Below, piece after piece: positions 24,607 through 33,170 of a DNA stretch of 40,266 bases. The position numbers and the translations under genes were made by a program. The notes beneath the pieces were generated by a model. It ran no database searches, had not been told where the DNA came from, and saw only the letters and a list, made by a program, of their open reading frames with translations. The stretch spans positions 1-40,266 of the forward strand of contig JAUCQB010000164.1 in the NCBI GenBank assembly GCA_030372985.1, read 5' to 3'. Source of the stretch: Phycisphaerae bacterium (GTDB lineage: Bacteria > Planctomycetota > Phycisphaerae > UBA1845 > PWPN01). The number at the start of each line of letters is the position of its first letter. The first letter of the stretch is position 1.

Positions 24607-25446
24607 TTATCCGACGTTGGCTCGCAAAAACCTCAGAGCGCGTCTGGCCAGATCGTCGCCGTCCTTGGCCAACGGCCGCCAGATCGCCGCGGCAGCCGCC
24701 AGTTCCTTGATCGCCGGCACGAAACTCTCAATGGTCATCCAGCGGTCGTACTTCAACTGCTTGAGAGTCTTGAAGAAGGCCCTCCAGGGCACATGGCCGG
24801 TACCGGGAACACCGCGATCATTCTCGCACGCGTGAACGTGAAACAGCCGCTTCCTGCCGATTCTTTGAAGTGCGGCCGTGGGGTCCTTTTCCTCGATGTT
24901 GGCATGGAAGGTGTCGTAGTGGACGCCGACGTGGGTGCTGCTGATCTCGTCGCACAGCCTGACCGCGTCCTCGCAGGTGTTGAGGAAGTAAGTCTCGAAA
25001 CGGTTCAGGGGCTCGATTCCCACGTTGATGTCGAGGATTTCGGCGACGTCGGCAATCTTGCGAAGGCTCGCGACGGCATGTTTCCATTCGGCGGCGTTGC
25101 GGCCGCGGCCGACGAGTTTGCCGACCGGCGAATACAGCGGCCCGGCCACGCAATCGGAACCGAGTTCTTTGCTGACCTCCAGGACGCGGACTACATGGTC
25201 GATCGCCGCCTGACGTTCCCTGGCGTTTGGGCTGATTGGCGAGCCGGTCACAATGACGGTGCAGACCGTGGAACCGAGGCCGTTGTCTTGCAAGGCCTTG
25301 CGAGTTGCCCGAACGTCAACCGCCTTGGGATCGAACATCGGGAACTCAACACCGTCGAAACCCAGTTTCGCCACCCTGTCGATCAACGGGATGCCTTTGC
25401 GCGTGAAGCAGCCCGTCCAAAGCATCAGATCACAACCGATCTTCAT
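24607..25446 (-). CDS. Ketose 3-epimerase-like sugar isomerase (AP-endonuclease-2 fold)
   Basis: This 279-residue cytoplasmic enzyme starts at the ATG at 25446, with AGGAGG 6 bases upstream. The TIM-barrel fold and metal/catalytic residues of D-tagatose/D-psicose 3-epimerases are in order: GIEPLNRFETYFLNT (E145), VGVHYDTFHANIEE (D178, H181), LFHVHACENDRGVPGTG (H203, R211) and MTIESFVP (E240). The family interconverts ketohexoses at C3 using a divalent cation. The N-terminal MKIGCDLMLWTG also fits. It has no signal peptide, unlike the epimerase-like protein at 33425, so it acts on imported sugars. Exact ketose specificity is not readable. Confidence 0.88.
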   Translation of the reverse strand: MKIGCDLMLWTGCFTRKGIPLIDRVAKLGFDGVEFPMFDPKAVDVRATRKALQDNGLGSTVCTVIVTGSPISPNARERQAAIDHVVRVLEVSKELGSDCVAGPLYSPVGKLVGRGRNAAEWKHAVASLRKIADVAEILDINVGIEPLNRFETYFLNTCEDAVRLCDEISSTHVGVHYDTFHANIEEKDPTAALQRIGRKRLFHVHACENDRGVPGTGHVPWRAFFKTLKQLKYDRWMTIESFVPAIKELAAAAAIWRPLAKDGDDLARRALRFLRANVG

Positions 25447-25707
25447 GTCGAACCTCCTGACAGTAATACTCCTCTTAGGAGCAACAGAGACAGACGGCGA
25501 ACCCTCCAGCCCGCCAATTCCTCATTCACCTACCCAGACCGACAGCACCGAATCCTTGCCGGGCTGCAGACATCATACCCAGCCGGGGGCTCCGATGCGA
25601 CGGCCGCCATCGCGCCTCGAGGTTATCGAGACGACCACCCGTGAAGCACGGCCTGGATAGCAGCAACGTTCGGCGATCCGGATGGGAACGCTATCCGCGA
25701 GCAGAGG

Positions 25708-27348
25708 CTACGGCCTGTTCCATTCCTCGCACATCGGGCACAAGGGCATGCCGTCGAACCTGCCGTCAAGATGTGAACGCCGCACCGCGGTCATGGCTGG
25801 ACCGGTCCATAGCGAGGAGAGCGTCGAGTCGGTCAGCGAGCCAATCGCGTGGCTGCCCTTGTAGTCCTGGTCACAGGCAGTGACCCGGCCGTCGGCCAGC
25901 ACGAGGGTACGGCTGAAGATTCGATGGCAAGCGGCCCGCGCGGGCGGGGCCATGGACATGACCGCCAGTTCGGGCCATTGGCGGGCATAATGGCTGGGGC
26001 CGGCGATATAGACTGAGCCGGTCTTGGCGATCCAGTGGTCGAAGAACTGCTCCATCTCGCCGATCGTCGCCCGCGTCTTGGCCATCTCGCACACGACGAG
26101 CGGCTGGGGCTGCTGGCGCTGGTGGTTGGCGGCACAGACAGCTTCGATGTTGGCCACAACCTGCTGATGGCAGTCAGCCTTGTGGACGGCGCGGTAGGTG
26201 GCCGGAGTCATGGCGTCGACGAGCACGTTGAGCACGTCGATGCGGGAGGTCATGAGCGCATCGATTGCCTGCGCGTCCAGCTTGACGCCTGAGGTTCGCA
26301 CCGCCATACCGAAGATCCCAGCTTGGCGGGCGTGGGCAATCATCGCGGGCCATTCGGGATGCAGCAGCGGGTCACCAAAGCCGCCCAGGATGATTCTCGC
26401 GTCGTCACGGCCGGCCAACTCATCGATCAGCCGCTTGTACATGTCCATGCTCATTGTTTCGCGCCGGGCGATGGCTGGCCCACGCGGCCGAAGCGTCGTG
26501 TTCGGAAGCGAATCCTCGGTGGTCAGTTCGATTTCGACTTCCTCGGGTAATGCGCCGACCTGTTCATATCGGTGGTCGATCAGCCAGCGCGAAACAGCCG
26601 CGGCATCAGGCGTCTGGCCGTCAGGGGCAGTGTCACGGAAAACTCGGGTAATCCGGTCAACGGCGCATTGCGTATCGGTGATACAGCGGCCGATGGCATG
26701 GCTGATCTCGGCCGGAACGGCGTAGTAGGCACTCTGGTTCGAGAGATCCTTGCGCGGCTCGTCCGGCCGATAGGCCATCAGCCGGCAGAAGGGCTGGTTG
26801 GCCTTGGCCAGTTCGCCAGGCAAGGCGGCCTGGCACACGATGGCAGACAGGCCGGGAGCCGTCTGGGTGAAGGCCAGACGCATATCGGCACGCACCTGTT
26901 CATAGTGACCGATGAGCCGATCCAGCAGATCGGGATCCAGCAGCGGTGCGGCCGGCGGTACGGCCACCACTGCATCGGCAGGGTCCGTCCGACAAACGGC
27001 GTCGATCACCCATGGATTGAGGCTCTCGTCGAAAACGGTGGTACCTACCAGGCCGCCGCGCCAGGCGTCGAGCGACCACTTGCGCCCGCTGGCCACCATC
27101 TCACGCCACGGCACCGATCCGGCGTCATGCGTCTGAACAACAACATCCAGGCCGGCAACAGCCGCATCGGCCTGAGGCTTCTCGCGATGATGCACAACCA
27201 GGTGCACGCGGTCGATTCGCTTGGCCGCCAGCACGCGTTTCAGCGTCCGGCGCAGGACCGTCTCGCCCAGCAGATCATCATGAAGGCGAGCCCGCGTACC
27301 GAGCGCCCCTCGTGCGAAATCAGCTTCGATGACAGCAATGGTCTTCAT
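25708..27348 (-). CDS. Nucleotidyltransferase-like/radical-SAM-like/SPASM protein lacking the radical SAM cysteines
   Basis: This is a 546-residue three-part protein. Residues 1-~225 resemble a sugar-nucleotidyltransferase fold (MKTIAVIEADFARGALGTRA, ADAVVAVPPAAPLLDPDLL). Residues ~268-450 resemble a radical SAM barrel: EEVEIELTT at strand 1, RIILGGFGDPLLHP in place of the GGEP SAM-binding motif, and later barrel strands. The C-terminus resembles a SPASM domain with C474, C492, C537 and C540 (LCPMCEEW). The cluster motif CxxxCxxC expected right after ELTT is absent: no cysteine occurs between C228 and C394. This layout recalls the spiro-SPASM proteins of spirochaetes, from memory. Next upstream is a DUF115 gene on the same strand, 119 bases away. 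The reaction is unknown; a surface-glycan role is inferred. Confidence 0.75.
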   Translation of the reverse strand: MKTIAVIEADFARGALGTRARLHDDLLGETVLRRTLKRVLAAKRIDRVHLVVHHREKPQADAAVAGLDVVVQTHDAGSVPWREMVASGRKWSLDAWRGGLVGTTVFDESLNPWVIDAVCRTDPADAVVAVPPAAPLLDPDLLDRLIGHYEQVRADMRLAFTQTAPGLSAIVCQAALPGELAKANQPFCRLMAYRPDEPRKDLSNQSAYYAVPAEISHAIGRCITDTQCAVDRITRVFRDTAPDGQTPDAAAVSRWLIDHRYEQVGALPEEVEIELTTEDSLPNTTLRPRGPAIARRETMSMDMYKRLIDELAGRDDARIILGGFGDPLLHPEWPAMIAHARQAGIFGMAVRTSGVKLDAQAIDALMTSRIDVLNVLVDAMTPATYRAVHKADCHQQVVANIEAVCAANHQRQQPQPLVVCEMAKTRATIGEMEQFFDHWIAKTGSVYIAGPSHYARQWPELAVMSMAPPARAACHRIFSRTLVLADGRVTACDQDYKGSHAIGSLTDSTLSSLWTGPAMTAVRRSHLDGRFDGMPLCPMCEEWNRP

Positions 27349-27373
27349 GAGGTCGTACCAGGGTTCGGAAACA

Positions 27374-27394
27374 AAGGATGAAGGATGAAGGATG
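27374..27394. repeat. Heptamer tandem repeat (AAGGATG)x3
   Basis: Three perfect head-to-tail copies of AAGGATG lie in the spacer between the radical-SAM-like gene and the DUF115 gene. Another heptamer repeat with a different unit starts 28 bases further on. Confidence 0.9.
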
Positions 27395-27422
27395 AGTCAA
27401 GATGGCCCCATCGTCGGTTCTG

Positions 27423-27450
27423 GCTGATCGCTGATTGCTGATCGCTGACA
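27423..27450. repeat. Heptamer tandem repeat (GCTGATN)x4
   Basis: Four consecutive seven-base units: GCTGATC, GCTGATT, GCTGATC, GCTGACA. The same unit recurs at 40176-40196 near the other end of the window. Confidence 0.9.
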
Positions 27451-27467
27451 GCTCCCTACCCATATCC

Positions 27468-29402
27468 TTACTCCTTGGTCATCGCGGCGTCAAAGCGGGC
27501 CAGGCACTCGGTGAGTATCTCGCGGGTGACACCGGCCCCCTCGATGATCGACTCAACAAACTGGATATCGCGACGCAACTGGCTTCGGGCACGTGAAACG
27601 TCATCATGATCGCTCATGGCGATGCGGCGGTCGGCACTGAACCGCTGCAATTCCGCACGCTGCGACACCGCGCTGACCATCTCGTAGGTCCGAATCATTT
27701 GACGAATGCGGACCCGCAGGGCATCGACCTCGACGATCCTCCGATTGAATTCGGTCGGCCGGTCGAGCAGGCCGGCAAGCTCCTTGAGCACCGCGAGCAT
27801 TCGGTCGCACGTCTGTCGCATCTCGTCGATATCCTGCAAGCGCTTTTCGACCTCAGTCCTGCCGGCAGCCAGGCGTGAACGGTCGTTCCAGTTGAGCTTG
27901 CTGAGATACTCGAACGTCGCGGGCGGGATCGGACGGGTGCAGTACCGCTCGGCCATTTCGGAGAGCTTCATCACCGTCGTACCGGCCTTGCGAACGCCGC
28001 CTTCGGTGGCATCGATGACCCGCCCGGGCGGCAGGGCGGCGAAGTCACCCTCGAACTGCTGGAGGTAGGTGAAAAGCTGCTCGTCGGTGTAGATGTCGTT
28101 GCCATGGATGTCCTTGGTTTTGATCAGAATCTGCCGGGCCCGGACGATGCGTTCCCACTCCTTCATCTCGATGGAGTAGAAGCGGTTCAGCTCCGGTCGC
28201 CACAAGTCGTGAATGGCCACGCCGGGCAGGTAGTACACGTGGTCGGTGCAGCCGAGGTCCTGGCCGACGAAGGTGATGGGATCGCAGCCCATGTAGACGG
28301 CAAGGTACAGTGACAGGTGTGCGACCGTGGCCCCGGCCTTGAGACCGTCGCGGGCAGCGAGCTCGTGACCCAGGACGGCGGCGGCAAAGCTGTTGGACAG
28401 AATGGAAACCGGCCCCTTGCAGATATCGAGCACGCCCCAGTTGACCTTGGGCTCGGCGACCATGTGCGTGCCGCTGAAATCCGCCACGCCCTCGAAAAAC
28501 CGCCTGGTCAGCTCGTGGTAATCCAGGACGGTGACAAAATCGGGGGTGATGCCCCGATCCAGCAGCGTCTTGTAGATCGCGTGTACCGCGATGATGACGG
28601 CTTTGCCCTTGAGCGATGCAAGCCGGTCGATATTGCGCCGCAGCGACGGGCCGGCTGAGACGACGATGGCCGGGTAGCCGGCGAAACGCTCGCGGAGGAC
28701 ATTGATCGGCGGCGTGCTCAGGAAGCGCGGGAGGTTGTTGGCGATGTTGCGGCAGGTGATCCGTGAGTTGGCCACCAGCGTGACCAGGCTCATCCGGCAG
28801 TAGGTCATGTGGTCGGCCAGAAGCTTGCGGATCGCGGCCTGGAACTCAGCGGCAACCCGCTCAGAGGGGGCGTGGCTGACGAACTGGGCGCCCATCATCA
28901 TGGCGGTGTTGTGCGGCTCCAGGCGCGTTTGAATCTCGTTCTTGTCGGTTCCGGTCAGAATGATGCAGCGGTCGGAACGGATGACGTCGGCCAGGTCCAC
29001 GGTTTCCATCGCCGCCTTGAGCAGCGGCAGGTTCGGCTCGGTCACGATGATGAAAGCTTCGCCTTTGAGCCGCGAGAACAGGGCCCGTAGATGGTAGCCC
29101 AGACCGAATCCGCTGATGATGTAGCACAAGGAGTCGCCGATCTCGACGGAATCGGCCCATTTCCCAGCCTCAGTCTCGGGGTCGATACGACTGTGAAGAT
29201 AGAAAGGCCGATCGGAGCCGGGCAAACGGACCGCAACGGTGGGCACGCCGGTCTTCGCTTGCTCGATGACCACCGAGTTGTCATCGGCGCACTCATCGAT
29301 GCGCTGAGCCAAACGCAGGTCGTTGCGGAACAGGGCGGCCATGTTCCGGCAGTAGACCTCATCGCAGGCCAGCATGTTTGTTGCTGGTACAGATCCTGAC
29401 AA
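27468..29402 (-). CDS. DUF115 (MptE/Maf-like) protein, possible glycan transferase
   Basis: This 644-residue cytoplasmic protein has a central DUF115 / 6-hydroxymethylpterin-diphosphokinase MptE-like domain: PAIVVSAGPSLRRNIDRL, AVIIAVHAIYKTLLDRGITP, DFVTVLDYHE, and TFVGQDLGC (~250-400). The last ~200 residues are helical and probably coiled. Large bacterial DUF115 proteins of this layout include motility accessory factors (Maf) that glycosylate flagellin with nonulosonic acids; smaller ones are pterin kinases. The TTG at 29402 has GAGGAG 8-9 bases upstream; an ATG at 29375 has none, so I prefer the TTG. The downstream radical-SAM-like/SPASM gene could be its functional partner. No flagellin or nonulosonate synthase is in the window, so the acceptor is unknown. 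Confidence 0.8.
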   Translation of the reverse strand: MSGSVPATNMLACDEVYCRNMAALFRNDLRLAQRIDECADDNSVVIEQAKTGVPTVAVRLPGSDRPFYLHSRIDPETEAGKWADSVEIGDSLCYIISGFGLGYHLRALFSRLKGEAFIIVTEPNLPLLKAAMETVDLADVIRSDRCIILTGTDKNEIQTRLEPHNTAMMMGAQFVSHAPSERVAAEFQAAIRKLLADHMTYCRMSLVTLVANSRITCRNIANNLPRFLSTPPINVLRERFAGYPAIVVSAGPSLRRNIDRLASLKGKAVIIAVHAIYKTLLDRGITPDFVTVLDYHELTRRFFEGVADFSGTHMVAEPKVNWGVLDICKGPVSILSNSFAAAVLGHELAARDGLKAGATVAHLSLYLAVYMGCDPITFVGQDLGCTDHVYYLPGVAIHDLWRPELNRFYSIEMKEWERIVRARQILIKTKDIHGNDIYTDEQLFTYLQQFEGDFAALPPGRVIDATEGGVRKAGTTVMKLSEMAERYCTRPIPPATFEYLSKLNWNDRSRLAAGRTEVEKRLQDIDEMRQTCDRMLAVLKELAGLLDRPTEFNRRIVEVDALRVRIRQMIRTYEMVSAVSQRAELQRFSADRRIAMSDHDDVSRARSQLRRDIQFVESIIEGAGVTREILTECLARFDAAMTKE

Positions 29403-29442
29403 CAGTCTTGCTCCTCAACAGGACGGGGACCACAGATGCCCG

Positions 29443-30063
29443 TCAATCGACGAAGCTCGCTTTGACCCCCAGGGCATTCTTCAGGCGTTCGAGGTACTCA
29501 TCGCGGGGAATCTCGACCGCCCCAAACCGCTGAAGGTGCGGCGTCATGAATTGTATGTCAAGCAAGGCAAAACCGCGACGGCGCATCCGCTCGACGAGAG
29601 CAACAAGTGCGACTTTGGACGCGTCGCGCTGACGCGAGAACATGGATTCCCCGAAGAATGCTCCGCCGATGGCCACGCCGTAGAGCCCGCCGGCCAGCTC
29701 GCCCGCCTGCCCTTGACCGACCCCTGTAAGTCGGTCCAGGGTCCGCCAAGCTTCGACCGAATGGGCCAGCCCCAGCTCATGCAGGCGGCAATACGCCCGT
29801 ACGATTTCCTCGGAGATCCAGGTTCCATCTCGCCGGTCGGCGCAGCCGCGCATGACCTCCTCGAAAGCGGTGTCGATGCGAATCTCAAACCGCCCGCTGC
29901 GCCAGGTCTGCATGCACGTCTTCGAGGCGTGAAAGCCGTCCAGCGGAATGACGGCCCGCGGATCGGGGCTGAACCACTGGATCTGGCCCTCGACATCCAT
30001 AGGGAAGATGCCGTTGACGTACGCGGCAACAAGAACCTGAGGCGTGAGGGGGAGCGTCTTCAT
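29443..30063 (-). CDS. aat: Leucyl/phenylalanyl-tRNA-protein transferase
   Basis: This 206-residue enzyme moves Leu or Phe from aminoacyl-tRNA to the N-terminal Arg or Lys of proteins, marking them for ClpAP degradation through the N-end rule. The family's conserved blocks are all present: YVNGIFPMDVEGQIQWFSPD, PRAVIPLDGFHASKTC, DGTWISEEIVRAYCRLHELG, AHSVEAW, LAGGLYGVAIGGAFFGESMF and DASKVALVALVERMRRRGF. Length is normal. The start ATG at 30063 fits the usual MKTLPLTPQVLVAAY opening. It lies 40 bases upstream of the DUF115 gene on the same strand and may share its transcript. Confidence 0.96.
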   Translation of the reverse strand: MKTLPLTPQVLVAAYVNGIFPMDVEGQIQWFSPDPRAVIPLDGFHASKTCMQTWRSGRFEIRIDTAFEEVMRGCADRRDGTWISEEIVRAYCRLHELGLAHSVEAWRTLDRLTGVGQGQAGELAGGLYGVAIGGAFFGESMFSRQRDASKVALVALVERMRRRGFALLDIQFMTPHLQRFGAVEIPRDEYLERLKNALGVKASFVD

Positions 30064-30326
30064 GCCTTGAGTATACAGGGTTCAGGGTTCGGAGTTCAGC
30101 AGGGCCGACCCGGCGACGACACGGCTTCTCCTTGGGCGGAGCAACACGGTTCGCACTCGCCGATTGATCTGCCGGCGAGCTACGGCAACCACATCGTGTC
30201 GCCGTGGCGCGCCCTCGCCGGCCTTTCGGCATTCACGGTTCATTGATGGGGAACGAGGAGCACAGGGGCGTTGAGTACCGGCGATGGCCGGATCTCACCA
30301 CCAGCCGCAAGCCCCGCCGTTTGGAC

Positions 30327-30647
30327 TCATGCACCAGTGCCGGCGGTCGCCCTCGTGAGGTGGATACATTTGGCGGCCGCCCAGGCAAGCTCACCAGGCA
30401 AGGGGGCTCCGGTGGCGAGATGGTAGAGGACGTCGGGACAGATGTCCGCGCCGTTGGGCCAGACGAGTGTTTCGGCTTCAGGATCGATGAGCACACGTGC
30501 AAAGAGAGCGATGTCCTTCAGTTCTGCGAAGAGACCGCCCCTCTCGGCCAGGGGACTGAAATCCAGCTCCGCGCGCACGCCGTCTTCGAAAGCGACCTTC
30601 AAGCGACCGTCGCCGAGCATCTGAACGTGTGTCGGTCGCGGATACAT
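30327..30647 (-). CDS. DUF2442 family protein
   Basis: This 106-residue protein starts at the ATG at 30647, with GGAG 9 bases upstream. It matches DUF2442 well: VQMLGDGRLKVAFEDGVRAELDF, SPLAERGGLFAELKDIALFARV and ETLVWPNGADICPDVLYHLA. It is longer and clearer than the DUF2442 protein at 12159 and has no DUF4160 partner beside it. Instead it follows the MNT/HEPN pair on the same strand, 102 bases after the HEPN stop, so it may be a third member of that module. Function is not established. Confidence 0.87.
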   Translation of the reverse strand: MYPRPTHVQMLGDGRLKVAFEDGVRAELDFSPLAERGGLFAELKDIALFARVLIDPEAETLVWPNGADICPDVLYHLATGAPLPGELAWAAAKCIHLTRATAGTGA

Positions 30648-30749
30648 ATCGTTGTTCTCCGTTCAGGCCAACGGCTCGATTCCCGTCGGCAATTGCCCCG
30701 CCTGTGCGCGGTTCCAGGCATCCGGCAAATCGCTTGCGTGGATCCAGAA

Positions 30750-31172
30750 TCAACGACTTCGCCGTTTTGGCTTGGGAGCGGGAACGATCTCAGATGAAGC
30801 CCATCGGAGAACCGCTTCGGCGGTCCGGACCAGACGCTGGTATTCCTTTTTCCGGACCGGACCAGCCAGCCCCGGGTACCGAATCTCGACCGCAAAACGC
30901 GTCAGCGCCCCCGCTCGCCTGACCACCGCTGGAATCCGGCAGCCGCCCTGTTCGAGCAGAGAGAGTAATCGTGCCAGGTCGTGGATGTAGGGAAAGCGAA
31001 TACCGCGATGAATAAACACGGCCTTGACCGCCTTCTCGGCGGCTTGTTGGGCATCGAAGCACAGGTCTTCGAGATAGGCCCCCGCGACCTCTGTTTTCGC
31101 TCGAGCCAGGTTGCTCCGGGCCCGGTTCAGCCACTCCCTGGGATCGTCCGGTGGAAAACGCTTAAGCGGCAT
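30750..31172 (-). CDS. HEPN domain protein (toxin-type partner of MNT)
   Basis: This 140-residue helical protein starts at the ATG at 31172, inside the end of the MNT gene (11-base overlap). A HEPN domain is visible: EWLNRARSNLARAKTE, YLEDLCFDAQQAAEKAVKAVF, and HRGIRFPYIHDLARLLSLL, which holds the R-x4-H motif (RFPYIH) linked to RNase activity in HEPN toxins. In MNT-HEPN (type VII) toxin-antitoxin systems the MNT nucleotidyltransferase modifies and silences the HEPN toxin. The gene order and overlap here match that arrangement. Frame reading continues 28 codons past the TGA to a second TGA at 30663; that extension has no clear match. Confidence 0.9.
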   Translation of the reverse strand: MPLKRFPPDDPREWLNRARSNLARAKTEVAGAYLEDLCFDAQQAAEKAVKAVFIHRGIRFPYIHDLARLLSLLEQGGCRIPAVVRRAGALTRFAVEIRYPGLAGPVRKKEYQRLVRTAEAVLRWASSEIVPAPKPKRRSR

Positions 31173-31596
31173 AGACCACCCTGCCTTCCGCCAGCGCCGG
31201 CGCGATGACCAGGCAATGGGTCTGGCGATATCGTTCAACCTCCTGCGGGGTGGCGATGATGACATCGACGGCCGCGCCCGCGCCGTGCAGGCTCAGGTAG
31301 ATCCTTTCTGCCAGCCGGCCCCGGTCAAACTTACCTCGCTTGACCACCAGCAGATCGAGATCGCTGTTCGGCCCCATTTCGCCGCGCGCGGCGGAGCCAA
31401 ACAGGATGATCCTGTCGGGGTGGGCCACGCGAACGATGCGGCGGATGATTTCCTTGAGAACCGCGGGGGCGGGTGTGCCCCGACTTGGCGTGCGTCCTGA
31501 CACGCTGGTGCGACCGGACTTCGGAGAGAGCGGTCGAGTTGCGTCTCGCCGGCGTGGTTTCAGAGTTCTGGGATGCACACCCAATCGTTTTGGCAT
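31162..31596 (-). CDS. MNT-type nucleotidyltransferase (antitoxin partner of HEPN)
   Basis: This 144-residue minimal nucleotidyltransferase starts at the ATG at 31596, with CAGGAG 8 bases upstream. The signature G-S-x10-D-x-D is in RIILFGSAARGEMGPNSDLDLLVV, followed by VDVIIATPQEVERYR, where the third acidic residue lies. Such proteins add nucleotides to the HEPN partner. The first ~45 residues (PKRLGVHPRTLKPRRRDATR and on) form an unusual Arg/Pro/Ser-rich extension that typical MNT proteins, which begin near the EIIRRIV helix, do not have; it might bind nucleic acid. An extended -10-like TGGTATCAT lies upstream at about 31673-31681 on this strand. Confidence 0.9.
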   Translation of the reverse strand: MPKRLGVHPRTLKPRRRDATRPLSPKSGRTSVSGRTPSRGTPAPAVLKEIIRRIVRVAHPDRIILFGSAARGEMGPNSDLDLLVVKRGKFDRGRLAERIYLSLHGAGAAVDVIIATPQEVERYRQTHCLVIAPALAEGRVVYAA

Positions 31597-31688
31597 GGTC
31601 GATTCTCCTGGGTGCCGAGCCGTTAAGCGATTCGTTCCGGCGCAGGCGTAGGCAGAACGGTCACGCCTCCCCATGATACCACAAATGG

Positions 31689-33170
31689 TCATCCGCTCAT
31701 GCTGTCGAGCTTCTTCCCGATCAGCTCCCCCACCATCTTCGGATCCGCCTTTCCGCCGGAGATCTTCATCACTTGGCCGGTGAGGAAGCCGCGGGCCTGC
31801 TGTTTCTTCTTGGGGTTGGCCAGTGCGTCCTGGACGGCCTTTTCGTTGGCGGCGAAGGCCTGGTCGACCCAGGCCCGCGTCTGGCCGGTATCGCGGACCT
31901 GGATAAGGCCCTCGCGCTGGGCGATGGCGGACGGTGCGTCCGCGCAGTCGAGCATCTTGCCGGCGACCGATGCGGCAGCGGTGGCGCTGACCAGGCCGTC
32001 GGCGGTGATCTGCGACAGCTTACCGAGCCGGGCGGCGTCGACGCCGAGTTGGGCGATGGTACACCTGCGCTCGTTGGCTTTGGCCGACCAGAAACTGATG
32101 AACTGCTTGCCGAGTGTCGGTGGATGCCCGCAGCCGGCGGCCTCCTCGAACAGATCGGCCGTCGCCTTGTCGTTGAGAATGGTTGCGGCGTCGGCGGAGG
32201 TCAGGCCGTATTCGCTCTCCATCCGGGCTTGCCGCTCCACGGGCAGCTCGCCGACGCTGGCCTGCAGGCGTTCGAGCCACGCATCATCCACTTCCACCGG
32301 CACCAGGTCGGGATCGGGGAAGTAGCGATAGTCGTGGGCCTCTTCCTTGCCCCGCTGGAACTCGGTGACCCCGCGGACATCGTCCCAGCCGCGGTTCTCC
32401 TTGGGGCTCTTGCCGATGACATAGCCCGGGTCGGCCATCCAGTCATTGATATGCCGCTCGATCTCGTAGGCGATCGCATCGCGGACGGCCCGGAAGCTGT
32501 TGAGGTTCTTGACCTCGCAGATGGGCGTGCGGTACTCGCGGCCGTCGTACTCGATGGCCACGTTGATGTTCGGCTCGAAGCGCATCTGCCCTTTCTGCAT
32601 GCTGCCCTCACTGACGCCCAAATAGGTCACCAGTCGCTGCAGCTCGATGCAGAAAGCATAGGCCTCATCGGCCGAGGCCAGGTCCGGGCGGGTAACGATC
32701 TCCAGGAGCGGCGTGCCGGTGCGGTTGAGATCAACCAGCGTGACCGACGGGTTGTCGTGGATGTTCTTGCCGGCATCCTCTTCGAGGTGGGCCCGGATGA
32801 TGCCCACGCGACGGGTCTCGCTATTTGCGGCAGGCACGTCGAACGCCCCGTCGAAGCTCAGCGGCAGGTCGTACTGGCTGATCTGGTAGTTCTTGGGCAG
32901 GTCGGGATAGTAGTAGCTCTTGCGGTCCCACTTGGTGAAGCGGGCGATCTGGCAGCGCAGAGCGATGGCCGTGCGCATCGCGTGTTCGAGGGCCGCCCGG
33001 TTCATCACCGGCAGCACGCCCGGCATCCCCAGGCACACCGGGCAGACGTTGCTGTTCGGCTCGGCCCCGAACTCCACCGGGCAGGCGCAGAACATCTTGC
33101 TCCTGGTCGCCAGTTGCACGTGGATCTCCAGGCCGATGATGGGACGGATCTTCAGTTGGCTGCGGTCCAT
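31689..33170 (-). CDS. gatB: Aspartyl/glutamyl-tRNA amidotransferase subunit B
   Basis: This 493-residue subunit of GatCAB converts Glu-tRNA(Gln) and/or Asp-tRNA(Asn) to the correct amide form. Family blocks are complete: IGLEIHVQLATRSKMFC, the zinc-binding cysteines C28, C30, C43 and C46 (FCACPVEF and NVCPVCLGMPG), KWDRKSYYYPDLPKNYQISQ, HLEEDAGK, VDLNRTGTPLLEIV, GSMQKGQMRFEPNINVA and the YqeY-like tail ending KKQQARGFLTGQVMKISGGK. Length is normal. Neither gatA nor gatC is adjacent; they must lie elsewhere. Ribosome site is weak (GAGACGAAG). Confidence 0.97.
   Translation of the reverse strand: MDRSQLKIRPIIGLEIHVQLATRSKMFCACPVEFGAEPNSNVCPVCLGMPGVLPVMNRAALEHAMRTAIALRCQIARFTKWDRKSYYYPDLPKNYQISQYDLPLSFDGAFDVPAANSETRRVGIIRAHLEEDAGKNIHDNPSVTLVDLNRTGTPLLEIVTRPDLASADEAYAFCIELQRLVTYLGVSEGSMQKGQMRFEPNINVAIEYDGREYRTPICEVKNLNSFRAVRDAIAYEIERHINDWMADPGYVIGKSPKENRGWDDVRGVTEFQRGKEEAHDYRYFPDPDLVPVEVDDAWLERLQASVGELPVERQARMESEYGLTSADAATILNDKATADLFEEAAGCGHPPTLGKQFISFWSAKANERRCTIAQLGVDAARLGKLSQITADGLVSATAAASVAGKMLDCADAPSAIAQREGLIQVRDTGQTRAWVDQAFAANEKAVQDALANPKKKQQARGFLTGQVMKISGGKADPKMVGELIGKKLDSMSG

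Noticed and set aside
30663..30749. 28-codon in-frame continuation of the HEPN gene past its TGA
   Set aside because: It reads IHASDLPDAWNRAQAGQLPT and a little more before a second TGA, which looks protein-like, but it has no start codon context or recognisable family. The HEPN domain is complete without it.
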